Positions 17,510 to 26,216 of a DNA stretch of 64,000 nt are shown here, piece after piece (the first letter of the stretch is position 1; every line of letters begins with the position of its first letter). The position numbers were made by a program, and so were the translations under genes. Source of the stretch: CATQHW01 sp965243545 (GTDB lineage Bacteria; Spirochaetota; Spirochaetia; SZUA-6; Bin103). The DNA is taken from contig OZ251573.1 in NCBI GenBank assembly GCA_965243545.1, forward strand, positions 4,278,001 through 4,342,000, read 5' to 3'. Below the pieces are notes generated by a model. That model saw only the letters and a program-made list of their open reading frames with translations. It was not told the origin of the DNA and did not search any database.

Positions 17510-19765
17510 ATGGACCGCGACCGGTTTCTCACAATTCTGACTGCCTTTGCAGACACACCGGCCCATGTAGACCTGGAGCAAGACCGGCTGATCGCGGAAA
17601 TCCGCGATGACATCATCGAGGCGACTCTGCATAGCCGTAGCGGCGAACTGTGGGTTGAGGAGAATGGAGCGAAGTATCGCGCTTCCACTTGGATTATCGA
17701 CCGTGTGGCGCGCCTGCCCATTCTTGCTGACAGAATATTGACACACGTGGAAGATGAGCCCCACTTTATCGAACCGGCCGGTCACCTTCTCGATCGCCTG
17801 GAGGAATCTCCCGAGGACAAAGAGATTCCTTTAAATTCGGTTACGTCGAGAATTCTCGATCTGCTTGACCGTCGACCTGCAGGAACGTCCACCGGCCTCT
17901 ACGTAACGTCGGATGCCGGCGAAGGAAAGACCACACTGATCCATCACTTGGCTCGGCACCAAGCCTGCCGTTACAAACAAAAAAAGACCGACTGGTTGCT
18001 CGTTCCTATCGCCTTGGCAGGTCGTCCGTTTCTTCGTTTTGACGACGTAATCATTGGGACGATCGTCAGCAAACTCCGGTTTCCATTCCTGTACTACGAA
18101 GCATTCGTATGGCTTGTCAGGTTAGGTGTAATCGTACCTGCGTTGGATGGATTCGAAGAGATGTTCGTCGAAGGTCAAGCCGGCGATGCCGTGTCGTCGC
18201 TCGGCAACCTGATGCGTATGCTCGATTCGAAGGGGACCGTGCTTATCGCAGCGCGAAGAGCGTTCTTTGAGTACAAGCGCCTGCAGGTTCAGGCACCGCT
18301 CTTCGATTCAATTGATCATCAACAGGCTGATTTCTCACGCATTAAATTGTCGCGATGGGATCGCAAACGGTTCGTAGAATACGCCAAAACGCAGGGAATC
18401 GACGGCGAATCGCTGTTCACAATGGTCGCCGAGCGTTACGAGGATTCGCATCCTCTCCTAACGCGTCCCGTGCTTGTGAAGCGACTGATCAATGTCGTCG
18501 GGAGTACCGATCAACAAGACGTCATCAGAGCGCTCGCTGGAGACGGAAAAGACTATTTTGAGAAATTCGTGAAGTCGATCATAGAGCGCGAGGCCGGGGA
18601 GAAGTGGATTGACCGATCCGGAGAGCCCGCACGGCCGCTGCTCACGGTGGACCAGCATCACGAGCTCTTGGCGGACATCGCGCTGGAGATGTGGACCAGT
18701 GAAACCGCTATCCTGAAGTCCGATGTGTTCGACAGCGTGGTCGATCTTTATACTGAAGATCACCAGATGGACACACACATCACGCGCCAAATAAGCCGAC
18801 GGATCAGGCAGCACGCTCTCATCGTAAAGATGCACAATGACTTCTTTCGATTCGATCATGACGAATTTTACCATTACTTTCTCGGTCTGTCTGTCGCAAG
18901 CATGGTTGCCGGCGCGGATCCTGGAGGAATACGCCATGCGTTTCGTGTCGCGCGGCTTCCCGCGCTCACCGTCGACGTCGCGGCACGTCGCATTCGGGGC
19001 GGCTCCGGTAATCTCGAAACATGTTCTGATTTCATCAACGCGCTCAACGCCGTTTGCCAATCCGAGCTTCGTGATTCGTTCATCAAAGACAACTCCGGTG
19101 ACCTTGCGGTACGACTGATCGACGGGAATTCTAGTGCCGTCGCCATAAGCCACATGTCCTTCTCCGTTGATTCGCTGAAGTCGAGGACGATCCAAAACAC
19201 TACCTTTCGTGATTGTTTTTTTCAGAGAACGGATCTTTCGGAGTCAACAATTCTCCGCTGTTCGTTCGAAGGCTGCCGATTTGAACAAATCGACGTATCC
19301 GGCGTGACGGATATTCGTGACTCAACCCTGCACGACTGCGATGTTTTTTCCGTCGTCCGTCCTTCGGAAGAAGCGGCTATGTTTGCGCCGGAATCAATCA
19401 ACGCAACACTTCGGGAGACGGGATTTCAGATTCCACATAGGTACCGTGCCGTCGAAACCGAACGCGTTGCGCCTGCCGACCAGGATCCGCTGCTTGACCT
19501 TACGGTCCGTATGTGCCGCACGTTTTTTCGTTCGACGGCAGTCAACGAGAACACCTTCAGGCAGCGCCTAGGGCGCAAGGCCAGCGCCTTCTTCGATCAA
19601 ATCCTTCCCCATCTTGAAGCCCATGGAGTAGTCAAGGAGGTTGAGTACAGAGGGGCAGGGCGTCAGAAGCGCTACCAGCTCGGAGTTTCCCTGGACGATG
19701 TGCAACGGTCGATAGAGCAAGCTGATGGCAGTTTCGAGAAATTCCTTGGATGTATCAGCGCCTGA
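17510..19765 (+). CDS. STAND/NACHT-like NTPase with pentapeptide-like repeats
   Basis: 751 residues, ATG at 17510 with a perfect AGGAGGT site at 17496-17502. An N-terminal helical region (1-110) precedes a P-loop, TSDAGEGKTTLIHHLA (about 133-148), and a Walker B-type VIVPALDGFEEMF (about 207-219), then TVLIAARRAFFEY as a sensor strand. This is the NACHT pattern. Residues about 555-620 form short beta-helix-like repeats (TTFRDCFFQRTDLS, CSFEGCRFEQIDV) as in pentapeptide repeats, a likely sensing surface. The last 100 residues look like a winged helix. Such ATPases oligomerise on ligand recognition in bacterial antiviral defence. Pairing with an NYN nuclease suggests regulated RNA cleavage. The function is inferred. 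Confidence 0.8.
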   Translation: MDRDRFLTILTAFADTPAHVDLEQDRLIAEIRDDIIEATLHSRSGELWVEENGAKYRASTWIIDRVARLPILADRILTHVEDEPHFIEPAGHLLDRLEESPEDKEIPLNSVTSRILDLLDRRPAGTSTGLYVTSDAGEGKTTLIHHLARHQACRYKQKKTDWLLVPIALAGRPFLRFDDVIIGTIVSKLRFPFLYYEAFVWLVRLGVIVPALDGFEEMFVEGQAGDAVSSLGNLMRMLDSKGTVLIAARRAFFEYKRLQVQAPLFDSIDHQQADFSRIKLSRWDRKRFVEYAKTQGIDGESLFTMVAERYEDSHPLLTRPVLVKRLINVVGSTDQQDVIRALAGDGKDYFEKFVKSIIEREAGEKWIDRSGEPARPLLTVDQHHELLADIALEMWTSETAILKSDVFDSVVDLYTEDHQMDTHITRQISRRIRQHALIVKMHNDFFRFDHDEFYHYFLGLSVASMVAGADPGGIRHAFRVARLPALTVDVAARRIRGGSGNLETCSDFINALNAVCQSELRDSFIKDNSGDLAVRLIDGNSSAVAISHMSFSVDSLKSRTIQNTTFRDCFFQRTDLSESTILRCSFEGCRFEQIDVSGVTDIRDSTLHDCDVFSVVRPSEEAAMFAPESINATLRETGFQIPHRYRAVETERVAPADQDPLLDLTVRMCRTFFRSTAVNENTFRQRLGRKASAFFDQILPHLEAHGVVKEVEYRGAGRQKRYQLGVSLDDVQRSIEQADGSFEKFLGCISA

Positions 19766-19969
19766 TCGGCCCCCGCGCCGGGCGCGCCGTACACCTCCGG
19801 CAGCGAGGTCACGGCGCCGTCCGGCGTTGCGCGCGCGGCCCGGCCACCGCCAAGGAGTTGACCGCCGCCGTGCCCGAGCTGGCCGCCTGAGCCGCGCCGA
19901 CTGACCCCACGGCATCGGCAAAGGTCAGGAGGCACGGTCAGCATGCCTGTTCGACGTGAACGCGCGTTC
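19766..19969. other. Intergenic remnant with a 29-bp direct repeat
   Basis: No complete gene is seen. The minus strand at about 19770-19830 reads DGAVTSLPEVYGAPGAG, which looks protein-like and may be a gene remnant. Bases 19892-19920 repeat 21517-21545 exactly. Confidence 0.4.
19892..19920 (+). repeat. 29-bp direct repeat, left copy
   Basis: Identical to 21517-21545. The two copies bracket the BglII-like restriction-modification pair, and the right copy lies inside the creatininase 3' coding end. This looks like a scar of cassette acquisition. Confidence 0.8.
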
Positions 19970-20580
19970 TTACGGCGCGACTCCGACCAGAACCAACGGA
20001 ACCGCAGGGACGCCGCGGCCCTGGCGCAACACGTTGAGCAGATCGCGCTCGTAGTACGGGACCCCGGACGACATCTCCCGCTCCAGCGTCTTCATCGGCA
20101 GGATTTCGATGCCGACGTCGATAACGTCTGAGACGTAGAAGCTGAGATGTTTCACGAACAGGTCGTGAGCCACGAATGCATATTTCCAAATTGCACTTCG
20201 ACGGCGACGCGGTCCTTCACGAAGTCGGTCTGGTTGTAGGACATGATCGGTTCATGGCCGGCCTGCTCGATAGCCTGCTTCTGTTCCTCCTCCGGCAATC
20301 CGTAGATGCTGCGCAGCAACCTCTCGTCGGCCGTTACCCAGAACGTCTTGCGGCGCTCTCCCCATCCGCGCGCCTGCAGCCCGTCCTTGAACGCGCGGTT
20401 CATTTCCGGTGGCGAGAACAGCGTCTTCCCTCTCATGGTCCGCTCTTTCGAGACCTTGGTCCGGCAGCTCCATGCATCGACTCCCGCGATCACGGCTTGT
20501 ACTTCCTCCCAAAGCTGCTTGCGATGAACGATCAGGTATTCCTCGCCGTTCAGGTGAGAATAACGGGCCTCGATCCGCAT
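19970..20580 (-). pseudogene. BglII/BstYI-like type II restriction endonuclease, frameshifted
   Basis: ATG at 20580-20578 overlaps the methyltransferase stop by one base. The product begins MRIEARYSHLNGEEYLIVHR and reaches DRVAVEVQFG, which matches the catalytic D...E-x-Q arrangement of the BglII family (PF09195-type). Just after it, near 20172, one base seems missing. The encoded frame stops after NMHSWLTTCS, while the next frame continues as YAFVAHDLFVKHLSFYVSDV and on to IEILPMKTLEREMSSG and the stop at 19970-19972. With the base restored the enzyme would be 203 residues, close to BglII. Either a recent knock-out or a sequencing error. Family members cut GATC-centred sites, so an RGATCY-type target is possible. 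Confidence 0.75.
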
Positions 20581-21482
20581 CAGTGGCCGCCGTTGGGGAG
20601 GGTGGGGTCGTAGATCGGTTTGCCCATCGGCCGGGTGCGGAGGGTGCCGGCGTACCAGTGGCGGACGCGGCTGCGGGCGATCTCCACGTACTCCGGTACG
20701 ACGTCGCAGCCGCAGGCGGTGCGGCCGTGCATCAGGGCGGCGATGATCGATGAGCCGACTCCCATATACGGGTCGAGCACGGCGTCTCCGGCGTCCGTCA
20801 TGGAGAGGACCAGCCGCTCCACCAGCTCCACCGGAAACTGGCACGGATGGATCGTCTTCTCCGGATGGTTGCTCTTGACGTTCGGGAACTCCCAGACGTC
20901 GCTCGGGTTCTTGCCCTTCGGATTGCCGGACAGCTCGCCGGCGTTCGGTCCCTTGAAGTGGCGCTTGCCCGGGTACTTGGAAGGGATGCGGATCGCGTCG
21001 AGGTTCCAGGTGTAGTCGTCGCCGCCGGTCCACCAGTTGATGGTTTCGTACCGTCCGGAGAGCCGCCGGCTGCAGTGCAGGCCGTGGCCGAAGTGCCAGA
21101 TGATTCGGTTGCGCAGGCGCAGGCCGCGGCGCCGGAATAGCGGGTAGAGCAGGGTGTCGAGGGGGACGATCTGCCCGTCCTGCACGTAGTTGCCGACTTG
21201 CCAGCAGATCGACCCGCGCGGGTGCAGGAGCCGCGCGCACTCGCCGATCACGCGCTCCTGGGTGTCGAGCCAGGCGTCGAGCGGGGTCCTGGACTCGTAT
21301 TCCTTGCCCAGGTTGTAGGGGGGCGAAGTGACGATCAGCTTGAAGCAGCCGTCGGGCAGCTCGCCCATGAAGTCCAGGTTGTCGGCGCAGGCGAGGATCG
21401 GCCGATCCTCCGGCCGCGGCCGTTCCCGCGGCCACAGCTCCGTCTGTTCCTGTTCGGTACGCTCCGGGCTAATGACCGTCAT
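20580..21482 (-). CDS. DNA methyltransferase of a BglII-like system
   Basis: 300 residues. Motif IV is TSPPYNLGKEYESR near residue 52, and motif I is DPYMGVGSSIIAALMHG near residue 240, giving the beta-group order IV then I. A QVGNYVQDG strand and WHFGHGLH lie between. It protects host DNA from the nuclease encoded immediately downstream, with which it shares one base. Beta-group TSPPY enzymes methylate N4 of cytosine or N6 of adenine; the partner's family favours N4C (inference). The start region overlaps the end of the creatininase gene by 14 bp, an odd arrangement explained if the pair was inserted at that point. The gene itself looks intact. Confidence 0.88.
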   Translation of the reverse strand: MTVISPERTEQEQTELWPRERPRPEDRPILACADNLDFMGELPDGCFKLIVTSPPYNLGKEYESRTPLDAWLDTQERVIGECARLLHPRGSICWQVGNYVQDGQIVPLDTLLYPLFRRRGLRLRNRIIWHFGHGLHCSRRLSGRYETINWWTGGDDYTWNLDAIRIPSKYPGKRHFKGPNAGELSGNPKGKNPSDVWEFPNVKSNHPEKTIHPCQFPVELVERLVLSMTDAGDAVLDPYMGVGSSIIAALMHGRTACGCDVVPEYVEIARSRVRHWYAGTLRTRPMGKPIYDPTLPNGGH

Positions 21483-22380
21483 CGGCCGCGCCGTGCACCT
21501 CGCCGTGGGCGGTCGGCCGCGCCGACTGACCCCACGGCATCGGCATGGTCGGCGGCGTTGCGTGGTGATCGCCGCGCGGCGGCTTGGGACGGGCCCGGAA
21601 CTCGGTCACCATCCGCGCCAGCTGCCGCGCTGCCTCGCGCACCGCGCGCTCGCCCTTCTCCCTGGTCGCCAGCGACGCCTGCCCCAGCACCCCGGAATCG
21701 CTGTAGGAGGCGGTCCAGGAGGTGACGTTGCCCGGCCCGTGGCCGAACAGATCGGTGAAGTAGAAGTCCGAGGCGCGGCGGTGATAGGCGATCTCGCCAT
21801 CGGCGATCAGCTCCGTGCGCACGTCGTCCCCGGCCAGATACAGGTAGACCGACGTCTCCAGCTCGCACGCGTGGGCTATGCCGCCGGGAAAGCGGCTTTC
21901 GCGCCAGCTCGGCAGGAAGTCCGGGTCGACCGTCAGCAGCTGCCACCACGAACAGGCGGCGCACTCGGCGTCGGTCTCCAGGTTGACCCGCCGCGCGGCC
22001 AGGTCCAGGTTGGGCGCGTTGGAGCCGTGGCCGTTGAGGAACACGATCTTCTTGAAGCCGTGGTAGGCCAGGCTGGCGCCGATGTCGACCATGCACTTGA
22101 TGAAGTGCTCCCAGTGGATGTTGGTGGTGCCGGGGAAGTCCATTACGTGGGCGGCGTAGCCGTGCACGAACGGATGCATGACCAGCACCTGATCGGGAAT
22201 CTGCCGGGCGGCCGCCGCGGCGACGCCGCACGGGCAGACCACGTCGACGTCGAGCGGCAGATGCGGGCCGTGCTGCTCGGTCGACCCGACCGGGCAGATC
22301 ACCACCCGCTCCTGCTTCACCGCTTCATTGATTTCCGGCCACGTGAGCTTCTCGTAGCGCCACGGCTCAGACCTTGCCAT
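21469..22380 (-). CDS. Creatininase-family amidohydrolase
   Basis: 303 residues. Metal-binding signatures of PF02633 are complete: VGSTEQHGPHLPLDVD near residue 32, LNGHGSNAPN near residue 113, and IAHACELETS near residue 168. Members hydrolyse creatinine or related cyclic amides in bacterial catabolism or in cofactor pathways; the substrate here is unknown. The stop lies 14 bp inside the next gene downstream, and the last 25 residues (PPTMPMPWGQSAR onward) derive from the 29-bp repeat region, so the native C-terminus may have been replaced when the restriction cassette entered. Its start overlaps the glnS stop, so it is probably transcribed with glnS. Confidence 0.88.
   Translation of the reverse strand: MARSEPWRYEKLTWPEINEAVKQERVVICPVGSTEQHGPHLPLDVDVVCPCGVAAAAARQIPDQVLVMHPFVHGYAAHVMDFPGTTNIHWEHFIKCMVDIGASLAYHGFKKIVFLNGHGSNAPNLDLAARRVNLETDAECAACSWWQLLTVDPDFLPSWRESRFPGGIAHACELETSVYLYLAGDDVRTELIADGEIAYHRRASDFYFTDLFGHGPGNVTSWTASYSDSGVLGQASLATREKGERAVREAARQLARMVTEFRARPKPPRGDHHATPPTMPMPWGQSARPTAHGEVHGAADDGH
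21517..21545 (+). repeat. 29-bp direct repeat, right copy
   Basis: Identical to 19892-19920 and embedded in the last codons of the creatininase gene. The 1.6 kb between the copies holds only the restriction-modification pair. Confidence 0.8.
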
Positions 22381-24088
22381 CGAGTCCTCCTTTTTGGGCC
22401 CGCTCGATCCTGGCCCAGGTATCGCGCAGGCCGATGGTGCGGTTGAAGACCGCCCGCCCCGGCGCCGCGTCCCGCGCGTCCGGGCAGAAGTAGCCGGCGC
22501 GGATGAACTGCACCGGCGCGGACGGCTCCGCGTCGGCCAATCCCGGCTCCAGCTTGCAACCGGTCAGCACTTGCAGAGCGTCGGGGTTGAGATGGTCGCG
22601 CCAGTCCTCGCCGTCCGCCAAGTCGTTCATGTCGGCCTTGGTGAACAGCCGGTCGTACAGGCGCACCTCGGCGTCGATCGCGTGCGCGGCGGAGACCCAG
22701 TGCAGCGTGCCGCGCACCTTGCGGCCGTCGGCGGTGCCGCCCCCGCGCGAAGCGGGATCGTAAGTGCAGCGCAGCTCCGCCGGGCGGCCCTGCGCGTCGC
22801 GGACGACCTCATTGCACGTCACGTAATAGGCGTGCTTGAGCCGCACTTCGCGCCCGGCGGCCAGCCGGAACCACTTGCGCGGCGGATCGTCCCGGAAGTC
22901 GCCGCGCTCGACGTACAGATCGCCGCTGAACGGGACCTGCCGGACACCGGCCGACGGATCTTCGGGATTGTTCTGGCACTCGACCATCTCCACCCGGCCG
23001 GCCGGCCAGTTGGTGATGACCAGCCGGATCGGGTCCAGCACGCCCATGACCCGCCGCGCCGTGCGGTTGAGGTGCTCGCGCAGCACGTGCTCGAACATCT
23101 CGATCTGCACCAGCACGTGTGTCTTGCTCAGACCTACGGTTTTGGCGAACCGGCGCAGCGCCGCCGCCGGTACGCCGCGCCGGCGCAGCGCGGCGATGGT
23201 CGGCAGGCGCGGATCGTCCCAGCCGGTGACGTAACCGGCCTCCACCAGCTCCTTGAGGCGGCGCTTGCCGGTCATGACGTGCGAGACGTAGAGGTGGTTG
23301 TATTCGATCTGGCGCGACGGAAAGATGCCGAGCGCGGCGATGAACCATTCGTACAGCGGCCGGTGCGGTTCGTATTCGAGCGTGCACAGGGAGTGCGTGA
23401 CCCCCTCGATCGAATCGGACTGCCCGTGCGCCCAGTCGTAGGTCGGGTAGATGCGCCAGCGGTCGCCGGTGCGGTGGTGCGCGGTGCGCATGATGCGGTA
23501 CATCACCGGGTCGCGCAGATAGACGTTGGGCGCCGCCATGTCGATCTTGGCGCGCAGCACGCAGGCGCCTTCGTCGAACTCGCCGGCCCGCATACGGCGG
23601 AACAGATCCAGGTTTTCGGCCACGGAGCGCGCGCGATAGGGGCTGTCGCGGCCGGCCGCCTGCGCGACGCCGCGGTAGGAAATGATCTCCTCCGCGCTCA
23701 GGTCGTCGACGTACGCCTTGCCGGCCTCGATGAGTTGGACGGCCAGCTGATAGAGCTGCTCGAAGTAGTCGGAGGCGTAGTATTCGTGCGGCCTCCAGTC
23801 GAAGCCGAGCCAGCGGATGTCGGTCTTGATCTGCTCGACGTACTGAGTCTCTTCCCGCTCGGGGTTGGTGTCGTCATAGCGGAGCGCGCAGACGCCGCCG
23901 AACTCGGCGGCGACGCCGAAGTTGACGCAGATCGCCTTGACGTGCCCGACGTGCAGGAAGCCGGACGGCTCCGGCGGAAAGCGGGTCCGCACCCGGCCGC
24001 CATAACGGCCGGCCTCCACGTCGCGCCTGATGGCCGCGCGCACGAAGTCGGCGCCGACGGGAGCGGCAACGTCATCGCCATCTTCCAT
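22367..24088 (-). CDS. glnS: Glutaminyl-tRNA synthetase
   Basis: 573 residues from ATG at 24088. The class I signature is FPPEPSGFLHVGHVKA near residue 42, followed by LRYDDTNPEREETQYVEQIK, which is diagnostic for GlnRS/GluRS, and the KMSKS loop is replaced by VMTGKRRLKELVEAG. The C-terminal beta-barrel anticodon domain is present (FSGDLYVERGDF, LHWVSAAHA). It charges tRNA-Gln directly, so this organism may not depend on the transamidation route for Gln-tRNA. The diverged KMSKS is unusual but occurs in place. It overlaps the creatininase gene by 14 bp and follows the restriction-like gene by 12 bp. Confidence 0.96.
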   Translation of the reverse strand: MEDGDDVAAPVGADFVRAAIRRDVEAGRYGGRVRTRFPPEPSGFLHVGHVKAICVNFGVAAEFGGVCALRYDDTNPEREETQYVEQIKTDIRWLGFDWRPHEYYASDYFEQLYQLAVQLIEAGKAYVDDLSAEEIISYRGVAQAAGRDSPYRARSVAENLDLFRRMRAGEFDEGACVLRAKIDMAAPNVYLRDPVMYRIMRTAHHRTGDRWRIYPTYDWAHGQSDSIEGVTHSLCTLEYEPHRPLYEWFIAALGIFPSRQIEYNHLYVSHVMTGKRRLKELVEAGYVTGWDDPRLPTIAALRRRGVPAAALRRFAKTVGLSKTHVLVQIEMFEHVLREHLNRTARRVMGVLDPIRLVITNWPAGRVEMVECQNNPEDPSAGVRQVPFSGDLYVERGDFRDDPPRKWFRLAAGREVRLKHAYYVTCNEVVRDAQGRPAELRCTYDPASRGGGTADGRKVRGTLHWVSAAHAIDAEVRLYDRLFTKADMNDLADGEDWRDHLNPDALQVLTGCKLEPGLADAEPSAPVQFIRAGYFCPDARDAAPGRAVFNRTIGLRDTWARIERAQKGGLDGKV

Positions 24089-24100
24089 CACCGGTTTCTC

Positions 24101-25255
24101 CTACTTCTCCATCAAAGTGAGACGAGAGCCAAACTCGACACCCATGAGCTCGCACGCGGACCTGACATGCTTCCTTACCGTGGAACCTGGGATATTGGTT
24201 CCGAGGAACCAACCACCGTGTAACGCAGCCCATTTCGTCCTCAAATGCGGAGAATCATACAGATCTTCGATGCTGCGAGCAACCAGCCGCCTGCTGCGTC
24301 CTTTCGTCTTCTCATCGAACCGCTCGATGAAGGTGCTATCCATCGTTTGGAACATTTTGACGACTGCAACGAGCGTCCGAATGCCAGCGTTTGTGACTGT
24401 CTTCGTTCCGTCAAACACGAATCCAGACACCCGGGTTGTCTTGAGATGATCTTCGTCTTTCGAGTCCTCCGCCGGCACAGCTTGAACGGTGGATGGTGTC
24501 TCCTGTTGAGATGGTTCAGGAGTGGTAATCGTCCGGGCCGGCTGAACATTGGCGCGCTCTGAGACAAACATCTGCATGGCTTCCACACAGATTGGACGCA
24601 TCTGTTCTACGGTCTTCGGTTTCAGTGGCTGGCCATAGACATCCTTGGCCAGAAGGCGAACAAACTCGTTGCTCGGTGTGATCCATTCTGACTCCAAGAC
24701 TCGCATCATGCCTGACCTGTACCGCATTGACCTGGCGCACTCGATACTTCTCTCCACGGAAAATTCGGACTTCGTAAATAGTCCAAGCCCTTCCACGTCC
24801 TTCGGAGAGTAGTCGAAGAAGTCGAACGCCATGAACGGCGTGTTGTCCATTATGTTATCCATGACCAGATCAGAGAAGAACCGGTACTTCACACCGTCGG
24901 TAAGAATGCCGAAGTGGGCGGTAGGAGTGCAATGGAAATACCGCGCCAGTTGTGCTCTCGGGTCGCCGTCCAGGTTGGCGCCGACCATCTTGCATTCAAC
25001 CAGAATGACCGGCGCTTCGTTCTGCAGCAGCGCGTAGTCGCACTTCTCGCCTTTCCTCGCTCCGACGTCTGCTACGTACTCCGGCCCTACTTCGTGCGGG
25101 TCGAACACGTTGTATCCAAGGACGTGCTGCAGTACCGGGAGCACCAGACTGTGCTTGGCGCCCTCCTCAGTGTCGATCTTCGGAATGTTCTTCTTGATAC
25201 GAGCAGCAATCTCTTGTACTCGGACTGCCAATTCGTTCCCATCCATGTCCGCCAT
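24101..25255 (-). CDS. HsdR-N-like restriction endonuclease-fold protein
   Basis: 384 residues from ATG at 25255, supported by an AGGAG about 9 bp upstream; a GTG at 25276 is also in frame. The N-terminal half has the type I restriction R-subunit nuclease pattern: EEGAKHSLVLPVLQHVLGY, KCDYALLQ and VILVECKMVGANL (D...E-C-K, the PD-(D/E)XK triad). There is no helicase domain. The C-terminal half has no recognised fold and includes a P/T/E-rich linker at about 235-275. It is notably AT-richer than glnS and the methyltransferase around it, so it looks acquired. Stand-alone proteins of this kind occur in defence islands and phages. Substrate unknown. Confidence 0.72.
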   Translation of the reverse strand: MADMDGNELAVRVQEIAARIKKNIPKIDTEEGAKHSLVLPVLQHVLGYNVFDPHEVGPEYVADVGARKGEKCDYALLQNEAPVILVECKMVGANLDGDPRAQLARYFHCTPTAHFGILTDGVKYRFFSDLVMDNIMDNTPFMAFDFFDYSPKDVEGLGLFTKSEFSVERSIECARSMRYRSGMMRVLESEWITPSNEFVRLLAKDVYGQPLKPKTVEQMRPICVEAMQMFVSERANVQPARTITTPEPSQQETPSTVQAVPAEDSKDEDHLKTTRVSGFVFDGTKTVTNAGIRTLVAVVKMFQTMDSTFIERFDEKTKGRSRRLVARSIEDLYDSPHLRTKWAALHGGWFLGTNIPGSTVRKHVRSACELMGVEFGSRLTLMEK

Positions 25256-25361
25256 TCCGTGGCTCTCCTGTTGCACTGCCGACTATCTCTTTACGAACAA
25301 CGACCGTTTCATAAGCCGGCATCGAACGATGCGGTCGTTTTTGTAGTCATTCACCGGGAAG

Positions 25362-26000
25362 TCAATGGGACCGGCGGGCGACGATCAGGCCGTCGCGGAT
25401 CGGCGCCAGGCTGACGGTCCAGCCGCGGCCGGCGGTGATCGTGCGGGTGAAGCGGCGTACCCCTTCGGTGTTCGCGGAGCGGTCGGCGTCGTCGAAGATG
25501 CGCCCGCTCCACAGCATGTTGTCGATGATCAGGACGCCGCCGGGCCGCAGTTTCCGTTCGATCACCGGCAGCGAGTCCGGGTAGAGGTGCTTGTCGATGT
25601 CGTTGAAGATCAGGTCGTACGGGCCGTCGGCTGCGCTCAGGGCGGCGACCGCCTCGCCCACGTGGTAGCGGATCATGCCGTCGTAGCCGAGCGTCGACAG
25701 GTGGCGGCGCGCCTGCTTGGACAGGTCCGCGTCCCAGACGACGTGGTGCACGGCGCCGCCGCCGTTCTCCCGAACCGCGCGCGCGAACCAGGCGGTCGAG
25801 TACCCGAACCCGGAACCGAGCTCAAAGACCGAGCGTGCGCCGATCATGCGGGCGACCAGGTAGCAGAGCTGCCCGCAGGCCGGTCCGATGATCGGAAAGC
25901 CGGTCCGCCGGGCGTGCTCCTCCATCCTGGCGAGCTCGGCGGGACGCGACGGAACGAGGTCGTCGAGGTAGCGGCCTACCGCAGGATCGGTCAAGTCCAT
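25362..26000 (-). CDS. SAM-dependent O-methyltransferase (family 3-like)
   Basis: 212 residues. The SAM-binding motif is SVFELGSGFGYSTAWFA near residue 56. GPYDLIFNDIDKHLYPDSL supplies the metal-binding acidic cluster and GGVLIIDNMLWSGRI the following strand, as in COMT/CCoAMT-type enzymes that methylate catechol-like hydroxyls with Mg2+. The physiological acceptor is unknown. It lies on the same strand as the upstream thioesterase, separated by a 210-bp region that holds an inverted duplicate of sequence from the left end of the window. Confidence 0.88.
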   Translation of the reverse strand: MDLTDPAVGRYLDDLVPSRPAELARMEEHARRTGFPIIGPACGQLCYLVARMIGARSVFELGSGFGYSTAWFARAVRENGGGAVHHVVWDADLSKQARRHLSTLGYDGMIRYHVGEAVAALSAADGPYDLIFNDIDKHLYPDSLPVIERKLRPGGVLIIDNMLWSGRIFDDADRSANTEGVRRFTRTITAGRGWTVSLAPIRDGLIVARRSH

Positions 26001-26084
26001 ACGCCACCATACTCCCCTTTCAGCGCCCGGCGCGCAAGCGGCGGCGGCCGATCCGGGTCGTGGCGCTCGACCGTCGGATTGCGG

Positions 26085-26216
26085 CCGACCGGACGCTGGC
26101 CGGGCGTCCAGGCGTCAACGGAACGTATCGACGATACGGGCGATCGAATCGGCCACGTCGCGCGCGGCTTCTGCGCAAGTCCACGGGTTATCAACTGCTT
26201 CGTCAGGTGTTCATGC
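26085..26216 (-). repeat. Duplicated segment, copy 2 (inverted copy of 1512-1640)
   Basis: Read on the minus strand it starts exactly at the thioesterase stop and follows copy 1 through CTGACGAAGCAGTTGATA and the GATCGCCCGTATCGTCGATACG tract (shown here only in part). One base is missing relative to copy 1, which destroys the small reading frame. Confidence 0.75.
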
